Assembly: GCF_003335105.1 (NCBI RefSeq)
Contig: NZ_QFWQ01000005.1
Location: forward strand, 451,751 to 515,750
Length of the DNA stretch: 64,000 nucleotides
Direction of reading: 5' to 3'
DNA from: Rhodanobacter denitrificans
Lineage (GTDB): Bacteria > Pseudomonadota > Gammaproteobacteria > Xanthomonadales > Rhodanobacteraceae
This document shows positions 27,854 to 36,166 of the stretch, piece by piece. The position numbers and the translations under genes are program-made. The first letter of the stretch is position 1. Each line of letters opens with the position of its first letter. Under the pieces are notes generated by a model. That model searched no databases. It was not told the DNA's origin and saw only the letters and a program-made list of their open reading frames with translations.

Positions 27854-28132
27854 TCAGTTCTTGACGGTGGCGGGGTAGCCCGCATCGGTCGTGGCACTGA
27901 CGAGTGCCTGGGTACTGGTCTTGGCATCATCGAAGGTCACGACGGCTTCCTTCTTGTCGAACAGGATCTCGGTCTTTTCGACACCGGGAACCTTGGACAG
28001 CGCTTTCTTGACGGTGATGGGACACGCGGCACACGTCATACCGGACACCGACAGGGTGGCGGTCTTCGTGGCCGCCCAGGCAGGTGCAGTGAAGGCGGTG
28101 GCAAGGGCGATGAGGGCGATGAGTTTGTTCAT
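27854..28132 (-). CDS. merP: Periplasmic mercury-binding protein MerP
   Basis: 92 residues: a signal peptide (ALATAFTAPAWA), then an HMA domain, ATLSVSGMTCAACPITVKKAL, with the Hg-binding Cys pair. Usual size and form for MerP. It binds Hg(II) in the periplasm and hands it to MerT. It lies 19 bp after merT. Confidence 0.96.
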   Translation of the reverse strand: MNKLIALIALATAFTAPAWAATKTATLSVSGMTCAACPITVKKALSKVPGVEKTEILFDKKEAVVTFDDAKTSTQALVSATTDAGYPATVKN

Positions 28133-28151
28133 GGATGGATCCTCCAGCGGG

Positions 28152-28514
28152 TCAGTAAAACAACGGGGCGAGATAGGGAAAGGTCAGTGCCAGTAACACC
28201 AAGGCTGCGACGATCCAGAACAACACTTTGTAGGCCGTCTTGACGTGCGGCACGGCGCAGACGTCACCGGGCGCGCAGGCCGTGGCGGGCCGGTAGATGC
28301 GACGCCAGGCGAAGACCATCGCGATCAGCGCCGCACCGATAAAGAGCGGCCGGTACGGTTCGAGCGCCGTCAGGTTGCCGATCCAGGCGCCACTGAACCC
28401 GAGGGTGATCAGCACCAGTGGGCCGAGGCAGCAGGTCGACGCTAGGAGCGCGGCGATCCCGCCGGCCAGAAGCGCGCCAGAACCGGCCTTCTTGGAGTCT
28501 TGGGTGTTTTCCAT
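28152..28514 (-). CDS. merT: Mercuric transport protein MerT
   Basis: 120 residues, three spans. Span 1 ends with LLASTCCLGPLVLITLGFSG, the vicinal Cys pair of MerT. The cytoplasmic loop carries TACAPGDVCAVP, the second Cys pair. It imports Hg(II) from MerP. It has its own MerR-type promoter at 28551-28581. Confidence 0.95.
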   Translation of the reverse strand: MENTQDSKKAGSGALLAGGIAALLASTCCLGPLVLITLGFSGAWIGNLTALEPYRPLFIGAALIAMVFAWRRIYRPATACAPGDVCAVPHVKTAYKVLFWIVAALVLLALTFPYLAPLFY

Positions 28515-28550
28515 GGATGCGGTACCGATGGCTGAAGAATCGACACGTGC

Positions 28551-28581
28551 ACTGTATTCACGTACATAGGTACAGAGTCAA
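28551..28581 (-). promoter_or_regulatory. MerR-type promoter/operator upstream of merT
   Basis: On the minus strand: -35 TTGACT (28581-28576), a 19-bp spacer with the dyad GTACCTATGTAC, and -10 TACAGT (28556-28551). The exact 19-bp spacing and central GTAC-N4-GTAC dyad match mer operators. It is internal to the operon, after the gene at 28593. Confidence 0.85.
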
Positions 28582-28592
28582 GCGTGTGGATG

Positions 28593-29204
28593 TCAGGGGC
28601 CTCGGGATACGTCAACCTGCGCCGCCGGCAAGAGCGCTGCGGGCGTCAACCACGCATCGAGCTGCGGCAGCGCATTCGGTCCAAGATGGTGCTGGAATGT
28701 GTTTCCCGCCACCACAAGCAGCCGGGCAAGCCGGCCTTCAATGGTCATGGTCTCGTCCGATACAAGAACCTCTTGCAGCGCACACGCGAGATCGCATTGC
28801 AGCGCAGCCCCATCGGGCAGCGGAACGCGTGCGTGCGACAGCCGCTGGAGGAGACGGGCAGCGATGGTGTGCGCCTCTTCCTGACTGAGCTGATCGACCG
28901 TCTCGCGCTGGTACCAGTACGAAGGATTCGGAAAAGTGGCAAGCAACGTCGCCGCCGAGGGGTCAGCCACCAACGCAACCTTGCTGTCGCCGCCGAGGGC
29001 AGCACGCAGGAGGCCGACCTGCCGACCGACCTCAAGCTCACGCAACCACTCGATCGCGATCACGCCGCCGTGATGGTGCAACCAGGCCCGTGCAATATCG
29101 GGGTGATCGCCCAATTGGGTCAGTACGGGTTTGGCGAGACACCCGCAACCGATCTGCGGCACCGCCTCGCACACCAGCGGTACAGCGTAGAGACCAACGG
29201 CCAT
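28593..29204 (-). CDS. Unknown protein, first gene of the mer operon
   Basis: 203 residues from the ATG at 29204. The N-terminus has three closely spaced cysteines (Cys12, Cys20, Cys22 in PLVCEAVPQIGCGCLAKP), a possible soft-metal site, followed by an Ala/Leu-rich helical body with ARAWLHHHGGVIAIEW and a further Cys pair late in the chain (QCDLACALQE). It is not MerB, MerD or MerG: none of their motifs is present. It lies immediately downstream of the classical mer operator/promoter (29234-29264), so it should be Hg-induced. I recognise no function. Confidence 0.72.
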   Translation of the reverse strand: MAVGLYAVPLVCEAVPQIGCGCLAKPVLTQLGDHPDIARAWLHHHGGVIAIEWLRELEVGRQVGLLRAALGGDSKVALVADPSAATLLATFPNPSYWYQRETVDQLSQEEAHTIAARLLQRLSHARVPLPDGAALQCDLACALQEVLVSDETMTIEGRLARLLVVAGNTFQHHLGPNALPQLDAWLTPAALLPAAQVDVSRGP

Positions 29205-29233
29205 GGGCTTCTCCAAAGGGATGAACCGGGCGT

Positions 29234-29264
29234 AAGCTACTTCCGTAGTCATATACGGAGTCAA
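29234..29264 (-). promoter_or_regulatory. Classical mer operator/promoter
   Basis: Minus strand: TTGACT (29264-29259), 19-bp spacer CCGTATATGACTACGGAAG containing the CCGTA...TACGG dyad, then TAGCTT. This is nearly the textbook Tn501/Tn21 mer operator. It drives the unknown gene to the left and sits over the merR start region on the right, so MerR can repress itself. Confidence 0.93.
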
Positions 29265-29269
29265 CCGGT

Positions 29270-29677
29270 ATGGGAAGCCATTCGGAGCAAGTGACCATTG
29301 GCGCATTTGCCAAAGCCGCCGGGGTCAACCTGGAAACCATTCGATTCTACCAACGCAAGGGCCTGCTCCCGGAACCGGATAAACCGTATGGCAGCATTCG
29401 TCGCTACGGTGGTGTGGATATCGCTCGGGTGAAATTCATCAAATCAGCCCAGCGGCTGGGTTTCAGCCTCGACGAAATCGCGCAGCTGCTCACGTTGGAG
29501 GATGGCACCCATTGCAGCGAGGCGGCGGAGTTCGCCGCGCGGCATCTGGTCGACGTGCGCGCGCGCCTGAAAGACCTCAAGCGCATGGAGACGGTCCTGT
29601 CCCGTCTGGTGGCTCAGTGCGATTCGCATCGCGGCACGATTGCCTGTCCCCTGATTGCCTCACTGCACAGTGGCTGA
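29270..29677 (+). CDS. merR: Mercury-responsive regulator MerR
   Basis: 135 residues. Winged helix [25 protein letters not shown]. The Hg(II) ligands are in GTHCSEAA and [13 protein letters not shown], corresponding to Cys82, Cys117 and Cys126 of Tn501 MerR. It diverges from the mer operon over the operator at 29234-29264. Its stop is one base from the start of the tyrosine recombinase gene (TGAGATG), making merR the first gene of a recombinase-transposase transcript. Confidence 0.96.
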   Translation: MGSHSEQVTIGAFAKAAGVNLETIRFYQRKGLLPEPDKPYGSIRRYGGVDIARVKFIKSAQRLGFSLDEIAQLLTLEDGTHCSEAAEFAARHLVDVRARLKDLKRMETVLSRLVAQCDSHRGTIACPLIASLHSG

Positions 29678-29678
29678 G

Positions 29679-30668
29679 ATGAGTGCTTCTCCGCCACCTC
29701 CGTCGATCGATCGGTACCTCGCCGCCGCCACGCGCGCCAATACCCGGCGCAGCTATGCGTCGGCGGTGCGTCATTTCGAAATTACCTGGGGTGGTCACTT
29801 GCCGGCCACGGCTGACAGCGTGGCGCGCTATCTGGCCGCCTATGCCGGCACGCTGTCGATCAATACGCTCAAACAGCGCCTCGCTGCGCTTGCGCAATGG
29901 CACACGGCGCAGGGCTTTGTCGATCCGACCGGCGCACCCGTCGTCAAACAGGTGCTCAAGGGAATCCAGGCCCTGCATCCAGCGATGGAAAAGCGGGCCG
30001 AGCCGTTGCAACTGACCCAACTGGCCAAGGTTGTCGATTGGCTCGACCTAGTCATCGAAGGTGCGCTTGAACGGAGCGATGGAATCGCAGCTCTTCGCTA
30101 TCGGCGCGACCGCGCCCTGATTCTGCTCGGCTTCTGGCGAGGCTTTCGCAGCGACGAGCTGATTGGCCTGCAGGTCGAGCATCTTCAGCTCGTGCCGGGT
30201 CAGGGGATGACCTGCTTCCTTCCACGCACGAAGGGCGATCGCCAGCACGCGGGCACCATGTTTCGCGTTCCGGCGCTGTCGCGCTGGTGCCCAGTCACGG
30301 CCACGATGGAGTGGATCGCCGCCGCGCAGCTTACCCATGGACCGTTATTTCGCCAGGTCGATCGTTGGGGGCACGTGCCGGAGCGCCCGCTGCACGCCAA
30401 TAGCATCATTCCCCTATTGCGCCGCTTGTTCACCCTGGCCGGCCTGTCCACCCCGGATCTCTACAGCGGTCACTCGCTGCGCCGGGGCTTCGCCGGCTGG
30501 GCCAACACCAACGGCTGGGATGTGAAAGCGTTGATGGAATACGTCGGCTGGAAAGACGTGCATTCGGCCATGCGCTACCTCGATGGAAACGACCCGTTTG
30601 CGCAAGCTCGCATCGAACGCGGATTAGCCGATGGGGCTACCTTGCACGTGGGGCACGATGACGGCTAA
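29679..30668 (+). CDS. Transposon-encoded tyrosine recombinase
   Basis: 329 residues. N-terminal SAM-like core-binding domain (NTRRSYASAVRHFEITW). In the catalytic domain, FWRGFRSDEL carries the first Arg, YSGHSLRRGFAGWA the His-x-x-Arg, YVGWKDVHSAMRYL the fourth position (Trp in place of His, as in some family members) and the nucleophilic Tyr. It is the likely cointegrate resolvase of the transposon, comparable to TnpI/TnpS. It overlaps tnpA by 11 bp. Confidence 0.88.
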   Translation: MSASPPPPSIDRYLAAATRANTRRSYASAVRHFEITWGGHLPATADSVARYLAAYAGTLSINTLKQRLAALAQWHTAQGFVDPTGAPVVKQVLKGIQALHPAMEKRAEPLQLTQLAKVVDWLDLVIEGALERSDGIAALRYRRDRALILLGFWRGFRSDELIGLQVEHLQLVPGQGMTCFLPRTKGDRQHAGTMFRVPALSRWCPVTATMEWIAAAQLTHGPLFRQVDRWGHVPERPLHANSIIPLLRRLFTLAGLSTPDLYSGHSLRRGFAGWANTNGWDVKALMEYVGWKDVHSAMRYLDGNDPFAQARIERGLADGATLHVGHDDG

Positions 30669-33600
30669 CCCACACCGCCTGGCCATCCTCACCGGCGAAG
30701 AAATCGATGACCTGTACGGCTTGCCACGTTTCACAGAAGACGAACGGTTGCTGTACTTCGACCTGAGTGCCGACGAGCACGCGGCGGTAGCAGCGCGTCG
30801 GGGGACGACTGGCGTGTATCTGGTGCTGCAGCTGGGTTATTTCAAAGCCAAGCGGCAGTTCTTCGACGTCGAACCGGAAGCCGTTCGCGAGGATGTGAAT
30901 CACATCCTCGCGCGGCATTTCCCGGATATTCCCTGGAAGGCCATTCGGTCCCCCACGCAACCGACGCGTGCTGCCCTGCAGAAGCTCGTTCTGCAGCTAC
31001 TCGATGTTCGCCCGTGGAATCGTTCCGCACGGGCAGCACTGGTTGAGCGCATCCAGCATATCGCCATGCGCTCGACTCAACCGCGCTACCTGCTGCGCGA
31101 AGCGCTCCATTACGTGGAGCGAGAGCGCCTCGTCACACCAGCGTACAGCACGTTCCAAGACATCATCGGTTTGGTGGTCACCAACGAGCGCACGCGGTTG
31201 GCGGGTTTGCTGGAACAGGCGCTGACGCCCGACATGCGCAGCCAGCTCGACGCCTTGCTGCAAGCCGATGAATCCATGTATCGAATCAGCACGCTCAAAC
31301 ACGAGCCGAACGATTTCAGTTACAAGGCGCTGAAGCAAGAAGTTGAACGACGCCAGCTCTTCCAACCGCTGCATGCGTTCGCGCAGCAATTTTTGGCAGC
31401 GGCAGGTATCTCGCAGGAAAGTGGCAAATATTTCGCTTCCCTGGTGATGTACTACACCGTCTACAAGTTGCAGCGCATGGCGCCGGCAACCACACGGCTA
31501 TACCTGCTGTGTTTCGCCTACCATCGCTATCGGCAGATCAACGACCATTTGATCGAAGCGTTCATGGTTCGCGTGGAGGGTTACGGCAAACAAGCCAAGC
31601 TGGCCAGTGAAGAGGCGATGCGGCAAGCACTGACCGACGCGAGTGAGCATCTGCAGGCCGCCGGTGAGGTACTTCACCTGTTTGTCGACGACACCATTCC
31701 TGACGATGCTGCGTTCGCGACGGTGAAAGCCAAAGCGTTTAGCTACCTCGGTCCCGAACGCATTCCGCTGGTGGCCGACTACATGCGCAACATCGCCTTC
31801 GACAAGGTCGGTTTCCAGTGGGCGTACTACACCACGCTCTCTGCGACCTTCAAGCGAAACCTGCGTCACCTATTCACCGATCTGGATTTCGCTGGCCGGG
31901 TCGAGCATGCGCCACTCATGGCGGCCGTCGACTTCCTGCAAGGCCATCTGCGGCTGGGACATACCCCACGACAGATCGACCCGACCACGTTTCCGGTCGA
32001 CCTCATCCCCAAGCGGTTGCGTGGCTATCTGTTCACCACTGCCGAAGAGAAAGGGCGAGCCAAGCGGCTCGACGTCGATCGGTACGAATTTCTAGTCTAT
32101 CGCTTGTTGTGCGACGCGATGGAGGCCGGTGATGTATTCGTCAAGGACAGCAACGAATACCGGCGCTTCGAGGATGATCTGATCAGTGATGAGCGCTGGG
32201 TCGACAAAGAGGCGGTACTGCGCGACCTGGATGCCCCGATCCTGCAGGCTCCTATTGAGGACACCTTGGCCGCGCTACGCACTCAGCTGGACGCGAAGTT
32301 TCAAACGGTGAACGCCCACATCGCCGATGGCGACAACGCACACATCACGGTGCGCGGCAAGGGCGACAAACGACGCTGGAATCTGATCTATCCTGCTCTG
32401 GACGAGTCCCTCAATAGCCCGTTCTATGCGCAAATTCCGGGCATTGGCATTGCCGATCTGTTGTGGTTTGTAGCCGGGAACACGGGGTTTCTGGGAGCGT
32501 TCACGCATGTGCTGGAACGCTACGTCAAACAGCCACCAGACCCCCGCGAGATTCTCGCCTGCATCGTCGCCATGGGTACCAACATGGGATTGTGGAAGAT
32601 GGCCGAAGTCTCCGGTCTCAGCCACGCCTCCTTGTTGGCCACCGCCCGCAGCTTCCTGCGGCAGGAAACCATACGCGGCGCCAACGACGCCATCAGCAAT
32701 GCCACAGCACAGTTGTCGGCGTTCCATCTTTTCAATATTGGCAACCATTTGCATTCGAGCAGCGACGGTCAGAGGATCGAAACCCAGATCGACACGATCA
32801 ACGCGCGGCACTCACCGAAGTACTTCGGCATGAAAAAAGGTGTCAGTGTTTGCACGGTGGTGGCCAACCATGTACCGATCAACGGGCAGGTCATCGGTGC
32901 CCACGAGCACGAGAGTCATTACGTGTTCGACCTGTTGTTCAACAATACCTCCGAGATCAAGCCCGAACAGCATTCGACCGATACTCACGGCACCAATCAG
33001 GTCAACTTCTGGGCGCTGCATGCGTACGGCTACCGTTTCGCGCCGCGCTACCGCGACCTGCGTCGCAAAGTCGATTCCCTGGTCAGCTTTAAGTCGCCGA
33101 ATCAGTACGACAAATTTCTCATCAAGCCGTCGCGCAAGGTCAAGGAAGCCCTGATCGTGGCCGAATGGCCGAACATCCAACGCATCATGGCCTCGTTGGG
33201 TCAGAAGGATGTGACCCAGGCCACGATCATCCGAAAGCTGAGCAGCTACGCCCGGCAGAACCAGACCAAGAAGGCCCTGTGGGAACTGGACAACATCTAC
33301 CGGACGCTCTACATCCTCGATTTCATCGACGATGTCGGCTTGCGTCAGAGCGTGCAGAAGGCTCTCAATCGAGGGGAGGCCTACCATCGCTTCCGCCGCG
33401 CGATCGCCTACGTCAACAGCGGGAAATTTCGCGTGCAAACCGAAGCAGAGCAGCAGATCTGGAACGACTGCTCGCGCCTGATAGCCAACGCGATCATTTA
33501 CTACAACACTGCCTTGCTGTCTCGCATTTATGACCAAAAGCTCGCTGCGGGAGACGAGGCCGCCATCGAAATACTCAGAGGCATGTCACCGGTGGCTTGG

Positions 33601-33735
33601 CAGAACATCAATTTGTTCGGCACCTTCGAGTTCAGTCCTGGCGAGACGAGGGTTGACCTCGATGCGTTAGCCGCGCGCTTGGTGGACTTGGTCAACTGGA
33701 ACCAGTCGATAGATGACCTCATGATCCCGGAATAG
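30658..33735 (+). CDS. tnpA: Tn3-family transposase TnpA
   Basis: 1025 residues. The N-terminal DUF4158-type domain (RFTEDERLLYFDLSADE) is followed by a helical region and the Tn3-type DDE core. The acidic residues are Asp703 (SSDGQR), Asp775 (HSTDTHGTN) and Glu907 (NRGEAYHRFRRAI), all intact. It catalyses replicative transposition at the 35-bp ends. The start at 30658 overlaps the recombinase gene. The stop is 36 bp from the right inverted repeat, as usual for this family. Confidence 0.96.
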   Translation: MTANPHRLAILTGEEIDDLYGLPRFTEDERLLYFDLSADEHAAVAARRGTTGVYLVLQLGYFKAKRQFFDVEPEAVREDVNHILARHFPDIPWKAIRSPTQPTRAALQKLVLQLLDVRPWNRSARAALVERIQHIAMRSTQPRYLLREALHYVERERLVTPAYSTFQDIIGLVVTNERTRLAGLLEQALTPDMRSQLDALLQADESMYRISTLKHEPNDFSYKALKQEVERRQLFQPLHAFAQQFLAAAGISQESGKYFASLVMYYTVYKLQRMAPATTRLYLLCFAYHRYRQINDHLIEAFMVRVEGYGKQAKLASEEAMRQALTDASEHLQAAGEVLHLFVDDTIPDDAAFATVKAKAFSYLGPERIPLVADYMRNIAFDKVGFQWAYYTTLSATFKRNLRHLFTDLDFAGRVEHAPLMAAVDFLQGHLRLGHTPRQIDPTTFPVDLIPKRLRGYLFTTAEEKGRAKRLDVDRYEFLVYRLLCDAMEAGDVFVKDSNEYRRFEDDLISDERWVDKEAVLRDLDAPILQAPIEDTLAALRTQLDAKFQTVNAHIADGDNAHITVRGKGDKRRWNLIYPALDESLNSPFYAQIPGIGIADLLWFVAGNTGFLGAFTHVLERYVKQPPDPREILACIVAMGTNMGLWKMAEVSGLSHASLLATARSFLRQETIRGANDAISNATAQLSAFHLFNIGNHLHSSSDGQRIETQIDTINARHSPKYFGMKKGVSVCTVVANHVPINGQVIGAHEHESHYVFDLLFNNTSEIKPEQHSTDTHGTNQVNFWALHAYGYRFAPRYRDLRRKVDSLVSFKSPNQYDKFLIKPSRKVKEALIVAEWPNIQRIMASLGQKDVTQATIIRKLSSYARQNQTKKALWELDNIYRTLYILDFIDDVGLRQSVQKALNRGEAYHRFRRAIAYVNSGKFRVQTEAEQQIWNDCSRLIANAIIYYNTALLSRIYDQKLAAGDEAAIEILRGMSPVAWQNINLFGTFEFSPGETRVDLDALAARLVDLVNWNQSIDDLMIPE

Positions 33736-33770
33736 GCTAGAATTGATCGTCAACATATTGATGTGAAAGC

Positions 33771-33805
33771 TATTTTATACTATCGGGGGATGGGCACAAA
33801 TAGCC
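33771..33805 (-). repeat. Transposon terminal inverted repeat, right
   Basis: Reverse complement is identical to 15178-15212 over 35 bp. Similarity stops at the next base inward. Confidence 0.95.
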
Positions 33806-33810
33806 AGATT
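33806..33810. repeat. Target-site duplication, right copy (AGATT)
   Basis: Identical to 15173-15177. It directly abuts the right terminal repeat. Confidence 0.93.
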
Positions 33811-34285
33811 GCACAGGGCCGCCGCGGCGAGTTCGCTGTGCCGGCGCCTACCACTGGCGAAGCCGAAACAGGGCAAGGCAGGATCACGCAGGCCTTCCAG
33901 CGAACTGTCACGGGTCGCCTGCATGACCTCGAGCTCCAGGCGCGTGATGGCGGTCTTCTTGGTCGGACGCTCCCGGCGCGTGCATGTCTGCCGTCGGTAC
34001 TGACAAATGATCTTGATTTGGGCTTGCGAAGCCTTTTCGAACGAGAGCCAGCTGTAAGGTCCGCGTATCTGGTCGATGTCCATCGCCCAGGCGAACTCGC
34101 AGAGGTATTTCTCTTGCTGACGATTGTCGCCACGCCGGCTCTCCAAGAACGAATCCAACAGCTCGCGCTTTTGGCATTGAGGGACGCGTCGGTGAAACTG
34201 GACTCGCCGTTGAGCATCACGTTTGCGGCGCCGGATGCACCGCTCCCGGAAATTTGCCACAAAGGGTATAGTTCCACGGCACATG
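33811..34285 (-). pseudogene. Tyrosine recombinase/integrase, N-terminal part, cut by the transposon
   Basis: Minus-strand translation contains RPTKKTAITRLELEVMQA, SLEGLRDPALPCFGFASG and SELAAAALCNL, the start of an integrase catalytic domain including the Arg-box region (GFASG.RR.SELA). Reading straight on from 33811 into 15177 (one AGATT kept) gives ALCNLRKTGDEGY in frame, so both parts were one gene. Upstream of about 33990 the similarity fades, and the N-terminus may be frameshifted. The gene was probably already decaying when the transposon entered. Confidence 0.72.
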
Positions 34286-34632
34286 AAGCCTTCGGGCGGA
34301 TTTCTCGCACTGCGCCATCAATCTGTACGGGTACGACCGGCCGCAGATTGCGTCACTGCCCAAATTGACGATGAGTCGGAGGCATGCGCCGCGAAGTGAT
34401 TAGGGCGCGTTATCGAGGGCAGGGCAGTCGCGCTTTCGATCGAACCTGTTCAGGAACAACTGCTACCTATGCAGGGCCGCCGAGCCATCGGCACGAAGAA
34501 AGGCATCAGTCGGGGATTTCTCATTTCCACGTGTTGGGTCGAGGGAAGGTTTTCGGGTTTCCCATCTTCCATTGGGCTCCCCCGTACGTAGGCGTGCATC
34601 TCCGACGTCTTCCCCAGGAAAGTCTTAAAACT
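34286..34632. other. Gap right of the integrase relic
   Basis: About 350 bp without a recognised gene. It contains a 31-bp segment (34397-34427, with TTAGGGC and TTATCGAGGG) that recurs imperfectly at 44741-44771. It may be the end of an old mobile element. Confidence 0.4.
34397..34427 (+). repeat. Imperfect direct repeat, copy 1
   Basis: Matches 44741-44771 at 25 of 31 positions in the same orientation; shared core TTAGGGC-N3-TTATCGAGGG. Confidence 0.5.
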
Positions 34633-36042
34633 TCAGTGGCTGATTTCTTCCAGTGCCACACCCTTGGTCTGCGGGCCAAAAATGCCGATCATTGCAATGC
34701 CGACCACCATGGCGATTGCGATGAACATCGCCACTGCCAGCACGCCGCCTGCATGGAGCAGATATCCGACGGCCAGGCCGGCAAATGCGGCCGCAATGCG
34801 GCTCCACGAATAGACGAAGCCCACCGCTCTGGAGCGTATGCGGGTCGGATAAAGCTCTGCCTGGTAGTTGTGGTAGGCATACGACATCACGTTGGCCGCC
34901 AGCGTGAACACCACACCGAGCGCGATCAGCGTGACCGGGTTGTCCACCAAGGCGAAGGCCAGCATGCTCAGGCCCATCACCACCAGCCCCAGCATGATCT
35001 GCAGCTTGCGCTCGATGCGGTCGGCAAAGAGCACGCCGAGTAGCGGCCCCAGCGGATTGGCGATGGCGATGATGAAGGAGTATTCGAGGCTGTGCGTGAC
35101 GGTGATGCCGCGCGCTATCAGCAGAGTCGGTACCCATGCCGCGAAGCCGTAGAAGCCGATCACCTGCGCCATGTTGAATACCGACAGCATCAGCGTGCGC
35201 TTGCGGTATTGCGGCGAGAAGATCTCGGCGAAGTGCCCACGGCCGGTCTCCTCGGCGTGCGCCAGCGCAGCCGGCGGCAGCGGCTTGCCCGTCTCCGCGA
35301 CCACCCGTTGCTCGATCGCCGCCATGATGGCTTCCGCCTCGTCGGTGCGACCCTGCAGGGCCAGCCAGCGGGGGCTCTCCGGAATCCCCTGCACCAGCAG
35401 CCACACCAGCACGGCGCCCATCGAGCCGATCAGCACCACCCAGCGCCAGCCGTCGATGCCGAGCGGGCTCAGGGGCACCAGCAGCCAGGCCAGCAGCGCC
35501 ACCAGCGGCACCACAGCGAACGTGATGAACTGGTTGACGGAGAACGCGCGGCCGCGCTCCGCACCCGGGATCAGTTCGGAGATATAGGTGTCGATGGTGA
35601 CCAGCTGCACCGCGAAACCCACGCCGGCGACGAAGCGCCAGACGTTGAGCATTTCACCGCTGTGCTGAAACGCCATGATCGCGGTGCAGGCCACATACCA
35701 CACCAGCGACCAGGTGAACACCGGCCGCCGGCCGTAGCGGTCCGCCATATGGCCGAACAGCACCACGCCCACCCACAGGCCCGCGAAGGTGCTGAAGACG
35801 AAGGTGCCGAAACCGGCGATCTTGATCGAGTCCAGGCTGGCGAAAAAGCCCAGCGATTGCGAGGTGAAGAGACCCGATTTCATCATGCCCGGAGCAACGT
35901 AGGCGGTGAAGAACAGGTCGTAGAACTCGAACACGCCGCCCAGGGAGATCCACAGCACGATCTTCCATATCGTGCGCGATGGCGGCAGCCGGTCGAGGCG
36001 GGCGGCGATCCTGGCGGAGGCAATTTCAGACACGTTGTTCAC
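34633..36042 (-). CDS. MFS transporter (metabolite:H+ symporter type)
   Basis: 469 residues, 12 spans. LWISLGGVFEFYDLFFTAYVAP opens span 1, GHMADRYGRRPVFTWSL is the signature loop after span 2, and PGAERGRAFSVNQF with PESPRWLALQGRTDEAEAIM lies before the central loop, as in sugar and carboxylate porters. ELYPTRIRSRAVGFVYSWSRI mirrors it in the second half. It is probably an importer of an organic acid or sugar; the substrate cannot be deduced. It runs alone on this strand, 124 bp from the propeller gene. Confidence 0.85.
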   Translation of the reverse strand: MNNVSEIASARIAARLDRLPPSRTIWKIVLWISLGGVFEFYDLFFTAYVAPGMMKSGLFTSQSLGFFASLDSIKIAGFGTFVFSTFAGLWVGVVLFGHMADRYGRRPVFTWSLVWYVACTAIMAFQHSGEMLNVWRFVAGVGFAVQLVTIDTYISELIPGAERGRAFSVNQFITFAVVPLVALLAWLLVPLSPLGIDGWRWVVLIGSMGAVLVWLLVQGIPESPRWLALQGRTDEAEAIMAAIEQRVVAETGKPLPPAALAHAEETGRGHFAEIFSPQYRKRTLMLSVFNMAQVIGFYGFAAWVPTLLIARGITVTHSLEYSFIIAIANPLGPLLGVLFADRIERKLQIMLGLVVMGLSMLAFALVDNPVTLIALGVVFTLAANVMSYAYHNYQAELYPTRIRSRAVGFVYSWSRIAAAFAGLAVGYLLHAGGVLAVAMFIAIAMVVGIAMIGIFGPQTKGVALEEISH

Positions 36043-36166
36043 CTGTCAGCGGTGGAGATGATCCCCGGCGAGGCAATGCGGCACATGCACCACGCCAGCG
36101 AGGTCGTGCAAAGTCCGGCATGAAGCACAGGAGCCGGCAACGCGGGCCTGTCTTTCGTTACCTGTT

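Noticed and set aside
28593-29204. Organomercurial lyase MerB
   Set aside because: Position and length fit MerB, but none of the MerB catalytic segments is present.
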